NCBI GenBank assembly: GCA_910588865.1
Contig: CAJUSJ010000046.1
Coordinates: 1 to 29,739 of the forward strand
DNA length: 29,739 nt
From: an uncultured Lachnospiraceae bacterium
GTDB taxonomy: Bacteria; Bacillota; Clostridia; Lachnospirales; Lachnospiraceae
Direction: 5' to 3'
The position numbers were made by a program, and so were the translations under genes. Below the pieces are notes generated by a model. That model saw only the letters and a list, made by a program, of their open reading frames with translations. It had not been told where the DNA came from and made no database searches. Below, in pieces: positions 1 through 6,783 of this stretch (positions are counted from its first letter, which is position 1; each line of letters opens with the position of its first letter).

Positions 1-200
1 ATGACTGCCCAGCTTATTCGGCATGGAATTTGTCGGCGGCGCTCAAAATGTACGCTCCTCCGGAGCCGGGGGCACTTTGTGCCGTAAGGTATACTTTTTG
101 GATCAAGCTCCCGAATGAGAAAGATAACCAAAAGAAAAGTGAGTTTTCCTATTGACTTTTAACGAAGTTCATAGTAATCTGTATAAATATTAAGAGAAAA
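1..200. other. Left edge, no assignable gene
   Basis: Two plus-strand frames are open from the first base, but only for about 28 and 38 codons. One begins with ATG at base 1; the other ends at a TGA near base 117. Neither product is recognisable. One may be the end of a gene that starts outside the window, which would fit the terminator-like palindrome that follows. From about 120 to 200 the sequence is AT-rich and I see nothing definite. Confidence 0.3.
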
Positions 201-238
201 GGGAAGTTGCCAAAATGTATACATTTTGGCAACTTCCC
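201..238. terminator. Perfect 38-bp palindrome, terminator-like
   Basis: Two 19-nt arms (GGGAAGTTGCCAAAATGTA and its exact complement) meet with no spacer. The right arm is followed by TCATTTTTT, so in the plus direction it resembles an intrinsic terminator; the left flank AGAGAAAA gives a weaker T-run on the other strand. A perfect palindrome this long could also be an operator or part of a mobile element. No intact gene ends immediately beside it. Confidence 0.5.
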
Positions 239-259
239 TCATTTTTTATCCAATAGCAA

Positions 260-954
260 CTACTGGTTATTTTCCAGCCTCTGCCTCAGCACCTCCACCT
301 TGTACTCGTGCCGTTTGCTCCCGTTTTTCCTGTTATAGGCTCCCCACCGCAAGGACCCAGCCAGCACACCTTGGCCCCTCTCCCAGCCTTCTGTCAAGAT
401 ACACAAAGGTGATGACCTTGGACAGCTCCGCCTCTTTGCTGTACTGTACCGGACCAGAGGACTCTCTGTGTTGTGTGTAATTTCTAATATTTCAGCCATG
501 GTTTCTGTATCTTCTGCCTTTGTGACGTCTAGCATCCTCTGGGATTCTGTCGCCAACTGATAGATATAGCCAAAAGCTGGTTTCTGGCGCACCATGTCCG
601 CAAACTTATATCTCCATATAAGTCTGGTCTTTCAGAAGAATGCTTAAGAACCTGGTAAACGCATCTTTCTCTTCCCCAGTGACAAAATCCTGATGGTAGA
701 TAAAGTCCCACCCGTCAAGGACAACGATAAACTTTACCTCGTCTTCATATTCATAAATATCGTTTCATTAAAAGTGTATAGATCACTTATGCTTGTTGAG
801 ATATCTTTCGAAGCCTTCATGGCCGCTTATGAAAAGCCTCTGGAAAATTCTCCTGCTGTCCTCCCCTTTCCAAAAATAACGCGATCACGCTGGCCATAAC
901 CGTCTTGCCAAAGCGTTTGGGCCTTGTGACGCAGATTGGAGATTCACTTTTCAT
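260..954 (-). pseudogene. Decayed AAA-ATPase-like gene (DUF1703/PF09820 type)
   Basis: Fragments in different minus-strand frames recall the clostridial AAA-ATPase-like family that carries a C-terminal PD-(D/E)XK domain. The N-terminal piece near 900-950 reads VTRPKRFGKTVMASV, matching the family's RPRRFGKS Walker A region. At about 620-760 another frame reads KFIVVLDGWDFIYHQDF followed by FVTGEEKDAFTRFLSILL, matching the Walker B region and the helix after it. At about 415-440 a third frame reads AELSKVITFVYL, like the start of the C-terminal nuclease domain. Frameshifts, stops and lost segments separate the pieces: the remnant spans about 700 bp, whereas family members usually need 1.5-1.7 kb. 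Its start overlaps the 3' end of the Rpn-type gene upstream. The family assignment is from memory of motifs; the broken state is visible directly. Confidence 0.6.
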
Positions 955-1981
955 CCACAAGAAGCTCTGCCATAAGCTTTTCCTGGTATAAGGTGTCTTC
1001 GGAAGCACGCTTTAAATCATCAAGTCGATTGGCCCCAATCAGTATTGAATTAAGTTTGTTGATTCGGGCAGTCGCTTTCCTCTCACCTTCCTGTCTTCCT
1101 TCTTGTCTTCCTTCTTGTCTTTCTGCTTTTCTCATATCCGCTACTGCCTGACACATATCTACTGTTTTCTCCTTCCTGTCAAACTTCAGTCCGGAATTCG
1201 TAACCGTATTGATCACGACTGCCGCTTCTATATCCAGACTTCGAAATTGTGGGTCACTCTCCAATAACCTGTTAAGCTGTTCCCGATCTTTGGAATACTT
1301 TATATAGAGAAGCACCTCCCTCAGACTGCTTCGGAATTTATCCATATCCTCTGCTTTGATCTGGGATGGGGCGATTAAATTGATCCGGTAGTCTGGGACA
1401 AAGGATAAGATTCTCGGATCCTTCACTGACAGCATATCGTAGATACTCATCGGACCATCCCATGGCTCCGCGTTAAACAGGACTACCAGCGTGATCACCG
1501 GAATAAGACAGTCTTCCTTATAAAAGCCGCTTAAATACTCCCCTGCTTTCAGGCGGGTATCTGCTCTATCTTTTTCCCCAGTCTCTTCGGTCTCATTGAT
1601 CTGTATCTTTCTCTTTTTTGCCGCGTCGCGATGGGATTTTGCCGCTTTCTCTACCTGTGACGCGTATTGGAGACCATCATAGACCATATTCCTTACAGCC
1701 ATGGCGTAATGGATATCCGACTGGGCCTCAATTCCCAGTAAAAGATATGCCGCGCTCTCATCCTCCATGGCAGTCAGATACTTTAAACTGTCCCGAAATT
1801 TCTGTACCGTCCCCCTTGTCTTCCCCTCTCCGTAGGGCATGCCGATCTCCACTGGGTCCATCTCATGAAGCTTTGAGGGATTAATCACCGGTTTCCCATC
1901 AAAAATCAAATAATTAAACGCGTCCGCAAAGACTTCTGTGTCTTTGATATAATCTTTTGTCACAATATCTTTTTCCGCCAA
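944..1981 (-). CDS. Rpn-family PD-(D/E)XK nuclease / putative transposase
   Basis: This 345-residue protein looks like the Rpn (recombination-promoting nuclease, YhgA-like) proteins common in Clostridia. Family members have a PD-(D/E)XK-type core and have been linked to RecA-independent recombination. The core is suggested by acidic residues around 90-95 followed by LLLGIEAQSD, where E-x-Q replaces the usual E-x-K. A helical region follows, then a hydrophilic tail with the imperfect repeat ERQEGRQEGRQEGE near residues 300-315, encoded by about 12-bp DNA repeats. The start is TTG at 1981, preceded by AAAGGAGG at good spacing; no in-frame ATG fits better. Two copies of an 84-bp repeat lie immediately upstream, and a decayed AAA-ATPase gene overlaps the 3' end. 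The gene itself is uninterrupted. Its target and biological role are unknown. Confidence 0.75.
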   Translation of the reverse strand: MAEKDIVTKDYIKDTEVFADAFNYLIFDGKPVINPSKLHEMDPVEIGMPYGEGKTRGTVQKFRDSLKYLTAMEDESAAYLLLGIEAQSDIHYAMAVRNMVYDGLQYASQVEKAAKSHRDAAKKRKIQINETEETGEKDRADTRLKAGEYLSGFYKEDCLIPVITLVVLFNAEPWDGPMSIYDMLSVKDPRILSFVPDYRINLIAPSQIKAEDMDKFRSSLREVLLYIKYSKDREQLNRLLESDPQFRSLDIEAAVVINTVTNSGLKFDRKEKTVDMCQAVADMRKAERQEGRQEGRQEGERKATARINKLNSILIGANRLDDLKRASEDTLYQEKLMAELLVDEK

Positions 1982-1995
1982 ATTGCCCTCCTTTC

Positions 1996-2163
1996 ATCGG
2001 GAATCGGCACGCGCCGCTTCGCGTCACCTGCCAGGTCGTCGGAAGGCATCCTAGAAACGCCGCGCGTTTGCCTTCCTCCATCGGGAATCGGCACGCGCCG
2101 CTTCGCGTCACCTGCCAGGTCGTCGGAAGGCATCCTAGAAACGCCGCGCGTTTGCCTTCCTCC
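1996..2163. repeat. 84-bp tandem duplication with hairpin-forming units
   Basis: Two directly adjacent copies (1996-2079 and 2080-2163) appear identical. Each begins ATCGGGAATCGGCACGCG and ends GCCTTCCTCC. Within each unit there are short inverted repeats: AAACGC-CGC-GCGTTT, ACGCG...CGCGT and TGCC...GGCA. Folded RNA or REP-like behaviour is therefore possible. Because 84 is a multiple of three, a minus-strand frame runs through both copies and would encode a 28-residue repeat rich in Gly, Arg and Cys, with no sign of being a real protein. The copy nearest the Rpn-type gene abuts that gene's ribosome binding site. Confidence 0.9.
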
Positions 2164-2294
2164 TATAATTATGCTTTTATTTACTGTTTCCTACATAAAT
2201 TTAAATCTATCCCAATTCTTTCGTAACAATCAATTGGATTGGAAATCTAAATTTATTATATCGGAAAGGACCTATTTGTTCAAGACCAGCATCC

Positions 2295-2336
2295 AAAAAG
2301 ACCCGAAAGATCTCCCAAAAAGATCTTCCAGGTCTT
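2295..2336 (-). terminator. Intrinsic terminator after the ABC operon
   Basis: On the minus strand, shortly after the ATPase stop, AAGACC...AAGATCT pairs with AGATCTT...GGTCTT, interrupted by a 3-nt internal mismatch. The right arm runs into GGTCTTTTTGG, giving a T-tract. Its position about 20 nt past the last gene of the transporter operon fits a terminator. Confidence 0.75.
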
Positions 2337-2353
2337 CACCATCTAAAACCAAT

Positions 2354-3163
2354 CTACAGCACCTTGCCTAAAAAGTTCTTAAGCCTCTCATTTTTCGGGT
2401 TGGAGAAAAATTCCTCCGGCGCATTCTCTTCCAGAAAATACCCGTCATCCATAAACATAACCCGGCTGGCCACCTCCCGGGCAAATCCCATCTCATGGGT
2501 CACCACCACCATGGTCATCTTCTCCTTTGCCAGATCCCTCATAACATTCAGCACCTCGCCTACCATCTCCGGGTCTAACGCGGAGGTAGGCTCGTCAAAC
2601 AGCATCACATCCGGGTTCATGCACAGGGCCCGGACAATAGCGATCCTCTGCTTCTGACCGCCGGAAAGCTGGCTTGGATAGGATTCTGCCCTGTCTGCCA
2701 GCCCCACTCTCTCCAAAAGCCTCTTCGCCTGGCCCTCGGCCTCGCTCCGGCTCCTGCCCTGAAGCTTCATGGGAGCGATTGTCAGGTTTTTCATGATGGT
2801 CATGTGAGGAAACAGGTTAAACTGCTGGAACACCATGCCCATCTTCTGGCGGTGCAGGTCAATGTCAGTTTTTGGGTCCGTGATATCAATGCCCTCAAAA
2901 AAGATCTTCCCGTCTGTAGGTTCCTCCAGACGGTTGAGGCACCGCAGAAATGTACTTTTGCCTGAGCCGGAAGGGCCGATGACACAGACCACATCCCCTT
3001 TGTGGATGTCCACGCTGATGTCTTTTAAAACCTCTATCTCATCAAAACATTTCCGCAGACGCTGTACCTGGATCAGCGGTTTTCTATCCCACATGCCGCG
3101 AAGCGCCTCCTCTCCCACAGGATCATATGTCCCGGGATGTCCTTGGGTATGATCAGTGGTCAC
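2354..3163 (-). CDS. Polar amino acid ABC transporter, ATPase subunit
   Basis: This 269-residue protein powers uptake of a polar amino acid in the GlnQ/HisP/ArtP family. Walker A is GPSGSGKST near residues 63-71, the Q-loop is MVFQQFNLFPH, the signature is LSGGQKQR, Walker B is VMLFDEPTSALD and the H-loop is VVTHEM. The start is GTG at 3163 with GAGGAGG about 10 nt upstream; it overlaps the permease stop by 11 nt, indicating translational coupling. The N-terminus carries about 30 extra residues (to KPLIQVQRLRK) before the usual start of the fold. It is the last gene of the operon binding protein, permease, ATPase. The substrate cannot be read from the sequence; glutamine, cystine, arginine and others are all possible. 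Confidence 0.93.
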   Translation of the reverse strand: MTTDHTQGHPGTYDPVGEEALRGMWDRKPLIQVQRLRKCFDEIEVLKDISVDIHKGDVVCVIGPSGSGKSTFLRCLNRLEEPTDGKIFFEGIDITDPKTDIDLHRQKMGMVFQQFNLFPHMTIMKNLTIAPMKLQGRSRSEAEGQAKRLLERVGLADRAESYPSQLSGGQKQRIAIVRALCMNPDVMLFDEPTSALDPEMVGEVLNVMRDLAKEKMTMVVVTHEMGFAREVASRVMFMDDGYFLEENAPEEFFSNPKNERLKNFLGKVL

Positions 3164-3845
3164 TGTTTCTCAGCCTCCTCTCCAGCCTCTGCACAAAGTA
3201 AGTAAATATCATAACCATTACCAGATAAATAACCGCTGCCGCCATAAGGGGCATGAAGGCGCTGTATGTACGGCTCCTGATGATGTCCGCGCCCTTGGTC
3301 AGATCCTGCACCGCGATGTATCCGGCCACAGAGGTCTCCTTTAAGAGCACGATAAACTCGTTTCCCAGGGCCGGAAGCACGTTTTTAAATGCCTGGGGCA
3401 TGATGATATAGAACATGGTCTGGGGATAGCTGAACCCCAGACTGCGGCCCGCCTCAAACTGCCCGTTGTCAATAGACATGATGCCGCCCCGGAAGATCTC
3501 CGCCACATAAGCCCCTGAGTTGATTCCAAAGGCCAGCACCGACACCAGAACCTTATCAATCCTGACGGAGCCGAACACCACAAAGTAGATGATCATCAGC
3601 TGGATCAGTACCGGAGTTCCCCGGATGACCGTCAGATACACTTTGCACAGCAGGTCCAAAAGCTTAAGCTTTCCTGTCTTCTCATAGGTGGAGCGGACCA
3701 CTGCCACCAAAAATCCCAGCAGAATACCAACCAATACCGCGAAAAACGTGATCTTGATGGTATTTCCCAGACCATCCACAATATATTTCCACCGGTCATC
3801 TTCTATAAAATTCTGGTAAAAATCCTGGCTGAATTTCTCGATCAT
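3153..3845 (-). CDS. Polar amino acid ABC transporter, permease
   Basis: This 230-residue membrane protein belongs to the HisM/GlnP-type permease family. Hydrophobic segments lie near residues 28-50, 65-95, 100-120 and 190-215. The EAA loop, which docks to the ATPase, is visible around residues 125-155 (GRSLGFSYPQTMFYIIMPQAFK). It would form a homodimeric channel with the ATPase next to it. AGGAAGG precedes the ATG at 3845. It lies 69 nt after the binding-protein gene, separated from it by a hairpin, and overlaps the ATPase start. Confidence 0.93.
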   Translation of the reverse strand: MIEKFSQDFYQNFIEDDRWKYIVDGLGNTIKITFFAVLVGILLGFLVAVVRSTYEKTGKLKLLDLLCKVYLTVIRGTPVLIQLMIIYFVVFGSVRIDKVLVSVLAFGINSGAYVAEIFRGGIMSIDNGQFEAGRSLGFSYPQTMFYIIMPQAFKNVLPALGNEFIVLLKETSVAGYIAVQDLTKGADIIRSRTYSAFMPLMAAAVIYLVMVMIFTYFVQRLERRLRNSDH

Positions 3846-3876
3846 TGTACCCTTCCTCTATTCTCATGAAAGCTCC

Positions 3877-3907
3877 GGGCAGCCTTAAGATGGCTTCACG
3901 GCTGCCC
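3877..3907 (-). promoter_or_regulatory. Intra-operon hairpin between binding protein and permease
   Basis: GGGCAGCC and GGCTGCCC form a perfect 8-bp stem with a 15-nt loop in the 69-nt gap between the two genes. There is no T-run, so it is more likely an RNA-stabilising or processing hairpin, or a partial terminator, than a full stop. Such elements often keep the binding-protein transcript more abundant than the permease and ATPase part. Function is inferred. Confidence 0.5.
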
Positions 3908-3914
3908 CCGCGGC

Positions 3915-4802
3915 TTACTCCGCGGAAATATATTTATCAATAATGGCCTGCAGTTCTCCGGAAGCCTTCAGCTCTGCCAGAGCCCCGTTGATCTGGTCTA
4001 AGAGCTCTGTGTTGCCCTTCTTCACCGCGATAGCGTACTCCTCAACGGTCAGAGCCTCGTCCAAGATCTTGATGCCCTCGTTCTGAGACACGAACACTTT
4101 GGCCGGCTCCACGTCAATAACCACAGCGTCGATCTTGCCCTGGATCATGGCCTGAACAGCCTCAAAGCCCTTATTGTAACGCTCAATGGTGGAACCTTCC
4201 GCCTCATAGTCGGAAGCGTAGATGTCGCCTGTAGTTCCAAGCTGAACACCGATGATCTTGCCTGCCAGATCGTCAGGCCCGGCGATATCGCTGTCTTCCT
4301 TTACAATGATCACCTGAGAAGCGGTAGTGTAGGTATCAGAAAAATCCACATTCTTCAGACGATCCTCGCTGACAGTCATTCCCGCCGCGCCGATATCAGC
4401 CTTGCCGGACTGAAGCTCCGGGATAATAGAATCAAAGGCAATGTCCTCAATCTCCAGGGTCAGGCCCATCTTCTCGGCAATGGCTCCCGCGACCTCAACA
4501 TCAATGCCAACGATCTCGCCGCCGTCGTGATACTCGTATGGCGGGAACTCCGCGTTGGTAGCCATCACCAGCACTCCCCCGGCTGTCCCGCTGTCCGCGG
4601 CCTTGGACTCTGCCGCCGTTGTCTCCTCTTTGCTCTCCTGATCCGCGTCTGCGGCTGTTGTGGCCGCCTCGGCGGCGTCACCGCCTGTTGTAGCCGCTTC
4701 CGTAGCCGCCGCTGTGGTGGCATCGGCCCCGGAAGAACCACATGCTGTCAGGGAACCTGCCATAACGGCAGCCATAAAAAGCGCAAGTATCTGTTTTTTC
4801 AT
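3915..4802 (-). CDS. Amino acid ABC transporter, substrate-binding lipoprotein
   Basis: This 295-residue SBP_bac_3-family lipoprotein captures the amino acid outside the membrane. The chosen ATG at 4802 (MKKQILALF) has AGGAGGAGA about 8 nt upstream; a longer reading from 4832 would put ten residues before the signal peptide and is unlikely. The lipobox ends at Cys21 (GSLTAC). An Ala/Thr/Glu-rich linker of about 50 residues follows, probably a tether. The ligand-binding core starts near LVMATNAEFPPYEYHDGGE, which is typical of this family, and continues through DIAFDSIIPELQSGKADIG. It is the first gene of the operon and has its own good promoter. Confidence 0.93.
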   Translation of the reverse strand: MKKQILALFMAAVMAGSLTACGSSGADATTAAATEAATTGGDAAEAATTAADADQESKEETTAAESKAADSGTAGGVLVMATNAEFPPYEYHDGGEIVGIDVEVAGAIAEKMGLTLEIEDIAFDSIIPELQSGKADIGAAGMTVSEDRLKNVDFSDTYTTASQVIIVKEDSDIAGPDDLAGKIIGVQLGTTGDIYASDYEAEGSTIERYNKGFEAVQAMIQGKIDAVVIDVEPAKVFVSQNEGIKILDEALTVEEYAIAVKKGNTELLDQINGALAELKASGELQAIIDKYISAE

Positions 4803-4865
4803 AATTATAATCTCCTCCTCATATATATGCAATATAATGTATAAAAATTACATTGCTAGTAATTC

Positions 4866-4893
4866 ATTATATATCATTTCTCAGATTAATCAA
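4866..4893 (-). promoter_or_regulatory. Promoter of the ABC importer operon
   Basis: On the minus strand TTGATT (4893-4888) and TATAAT (4871-4866) are separated by 16 bp, a sigma-A-type match. Transcription would begin near 4859, leaving a leader of about 57 nt before the lipoprotein start. No clear operator was seen. Confidence 0.7.
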
Positions 4894-4957
4894 GTAGAAC
4901 TTTTACCAAATTTATATTTTCTTGTGGATTTCTTTCCATAATCCTGCTTTTTGACCA

Positions 4958-4986
4958 TTGTCTGCCGCTCCAGGCTGGGGTATACT
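4958..4986 (+). promoter_or_regulatory. Promoter of the YwaF-like gene
   Basis: TTGTCT (4958-4963) and TATACT (4981-4986) are spaced exactly 17 bp apart, 24 nt before the ATG at 5010. An upstream TTGACC (4951-4956) is a better -35 by sequence but would give a 24-bp spacer. Confidence 0.6.
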
Positions 4987-5009
4987 AATCACACGAAGGG
5001 GGATTTCTC

Positions 5010-5924
5010 ATGATATGGACCATTATCCAAAAAACCGCCTGGCCTATGACACCGCCGGTTCCCTGGTCGGCTTTCCACATATTTTTTCTCCTGACAGGGC
5101 TGACCGCCGCTGTGGGGCTTACCAGACTCTTATGCCCGCCGCTGTCAGACCCCGCCGCTTCTGCCTCTGGATCCAAAAGCGGACTTTCCCATACCCCGGC
5201 CAAAGCTCCGCCTGCTGTGTCAAATGTAAAGGGCAGGCCCGGGGTCAGCCCTGGAAAAAGGCGGCCCCGGGCCACACCCGGTATCTCAGACATAAAGCCA
5301 ACAGGTCTGGAAAAAAATGACCTGGTGTTGTTTGTATGCGGCATAACCCTGACCCTGGGCGAGATCTACAAACAGCTGTTTTTATACGCGGTGGTAAACC
5401 AGGGATTTTATGACTGGTGGCATTTTCCGTTTCAGCTGTGCAGCACTCCCATGTACTTATGCCTGGTTTTTCCTTTTCTCCCTCACGGGCAATGCCGCCA
5501 GGCCGCTGCTGTCTATCTCCAGTCCTTCGGATTTCTTGGGGGAATCATGGCTCTTTTGGAGCCCTCGGGGCTTATGCACCCTTACTGGACCCTGACTCTC
5601 CACGGGCTTTTGTGGCATGTCCTGCTGGTCTTTCTAGCATTATACTGCACCGCCTCCGGGCTGGCCGGGAAAAACGGCCAGGATTTTGTATCCGCCCTTT
5701 TACTGTTTTTTCTGTTCTGCCTCATAGCCACTGGTATCAACCTGTTCACCAGGGGCAGGGCGGACATGTTTTACATCTCCCCCTACTATCCCCTGACACA
5801 GGTGGTGTTCCGGGAGATTTCCCTGGCCTTAGGGATTGGGCCGGGGATTGGGATTTACTTAGCCTCCATCTGCCTTGGAGCTTACCTCTCACACCGGATT
5901 CTGGAAATTATTTTCAGGGATTAA
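5010..5924 (+). CDS. YwaF-like multi-pass membrane protein
   Basis: This 304-residue protein has a first hydrophobic segment near residues 20-40 and a Pro/Ala/Lys/Arg-rich loop of about 60 residues. About six more membrane segments run from residue 103 to the end. The stretch WWHFPFQLCSTPMYLCLVF, with aromatic and polar residues inside a membrane helix, resembles the YwaF/TIGR02206 family of integral membrane proteins, whose function is not known. AAGGGGG lies 7 nt before the ATG. The 3' end overlaps by 36 bp, tail to tail, with the ADP-ribosyltransferase gene on the other strand. Family placement is from motif memory. Confidence 0.6.
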   Translation: MIWTIIQKTAWPMTPPVPWSAFHIFFLLTGLTAAVGLTRLLCPPLSDPAASASGSKSGLSHTPAKAPPAVSNVKGRPGVSPGKRRPRATPGISDIKPTGLEKNDLVLFVCGITLTLGEIYKQLFLYAVVNQGFYDWWHFPFQLCSTPMYLCLVFPFLPHGQCRQAAAVYLQSFGFLGGIMALLEPSGLMHPYWTLTLHGLLWHVLLVFLALYCTASGLAGKNGQDFVSALLLFFLFCLIATGINLFTRGRADMFYISPYYPLTQVVFREISLALGIGPGIGIYLASICLGAYLSHRILEIIFRD

Positions 5925-6782
5925 GGACCACATATAGAAAAATCTTTCCCTCAGGTACTCCCTCAGCTGTTTTTTCCATGTGATGTAGGCGGAAAAATCC
6001 TGTTGCCATTCTCCCCGGTTCATAGCCTCAACAGCTTCCCCGGCCATGTGGCTGCCAGCTAAAAGATCTTGTTTCATACGCTCCGGGGAACCTGCTCCCA
6101 GAGGCTTCCAGCCAGAATCAGAAAATCCTTTTGTCTTGATCTCATACCTGCCCAAAGGGCGGCGGCCATCAAGATCCCGAACGGATTTCCCCGAAGCCCG
6201 GTCCATGGCTGTCTCCTGTATGGAGAAATCCGCAAAGGGCGGCAAAAGCACCTCCCGCTCCTCCATCCGCTTGTACTCTTTCCCCAATGCCTCCTGAAAG
6301 TCCACATAAGGCACATCTGATGTCACATGAATCTCCAGAAGGATCACTCCCTCTTTTTCCGCGAAGGACTGGCTGTATCCGGCCCTTGAGGTTGAGAAAA
6401 AGGAAACCGTCTGTCCTTTTTTCAAAATTTCCAGGGAGCTCTCCCTTTCCACCCTCTTGACAATGATCTCCTCCCTGCCGTGTCTGTGTTCCTGACACAT
6501 CAGGCGGAAGATATCCAGGTATACCTCCATGGACTTGTCAATATGTCTTAGAAAAATCGGGTTCAGTCTTCCCTTCTCCTTGCTGATCCGGGTAAATTCA
6601 TTATCAATTCCCGGATACAGCAGGGCATTCAGTGTCTTGTACGCTTTCTCATCTCCCCGGAAAGAATCCCTGTACCGCCTGTCCCCCAACTGCCCATTAT
6701 CCTCCCTGACTCGGATATCTCCCCCGTACAATCTCAGCGCATCCCTCATCTTCCTGCCCAAATCAGATTCCACTGATTCCAT
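5889..6782 (-). CDS. Cytosolic ADP-ribosyltransferase, R-S-E class
   Basis: This 297-residue protein has the three landmarks of arginine-type mono-ADP-ribosyltransferases. An arginine motif is VKRVER (R110 or R113), the STS motif is FFSTSR (residues 130-132), and the ExE catalytic loop is EEREVLLPP, with E175 and E177. LLEIHV between them fits the usual core strand, and the helix before the arginine motif matches the typical layout. Such enzymes transfer ADP-ribose from NAD+ to a target, usually arginine. There is no signal peptide or membrane segment, so the target is likely inside the producing cell. The C-terminal 100 residues are not recognised. The ATG lies 1 nt after the stop of the large HD-domain gene, with AGGAGGTG overlapping that stop, so the two are translationally coupled. 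A toxin/effector role is inferred. Confidence 0.72.
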   Translation of the reverse strand: MESVESDLGRKMRDALRLYGGDIRVREDNGQLGDRRYRDSFRGDEKAYKTLNALLYPGIDNEFTRISKEKGRLNPIFLRHIDKSMEVYLDIFRLMCQEHRHGREEIIVKRVERESSLEILKKGQTVSFFSTSRAGYSQSFAEKEGVILLEIHVTSDVPYVDFQEALGKEYKRMEEREVLLPPFADFSIQETAMDRASGKSVRDLDGRRPLGRYEIKTKGFSDSGWKPLGAGSPERMKQDLLAGSHMAGEAVEAMNRGEWQQDFSAYITWKKQLREYLRERFFYMWSLIPENNFQNPV

Positions 6783-6783
6783 C

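Noticed and set aside
1914..2111. A 65-codon minus-strand frame through the 84-bp repeat
   Set aside because: It exists because the repeat length is a multiple of three. There is no binding site or family match.
1996..2163. A possible CRISPR array
   Set aside because: There are only two copies, directly adjacent with no spacers, and no cas genes nearby.
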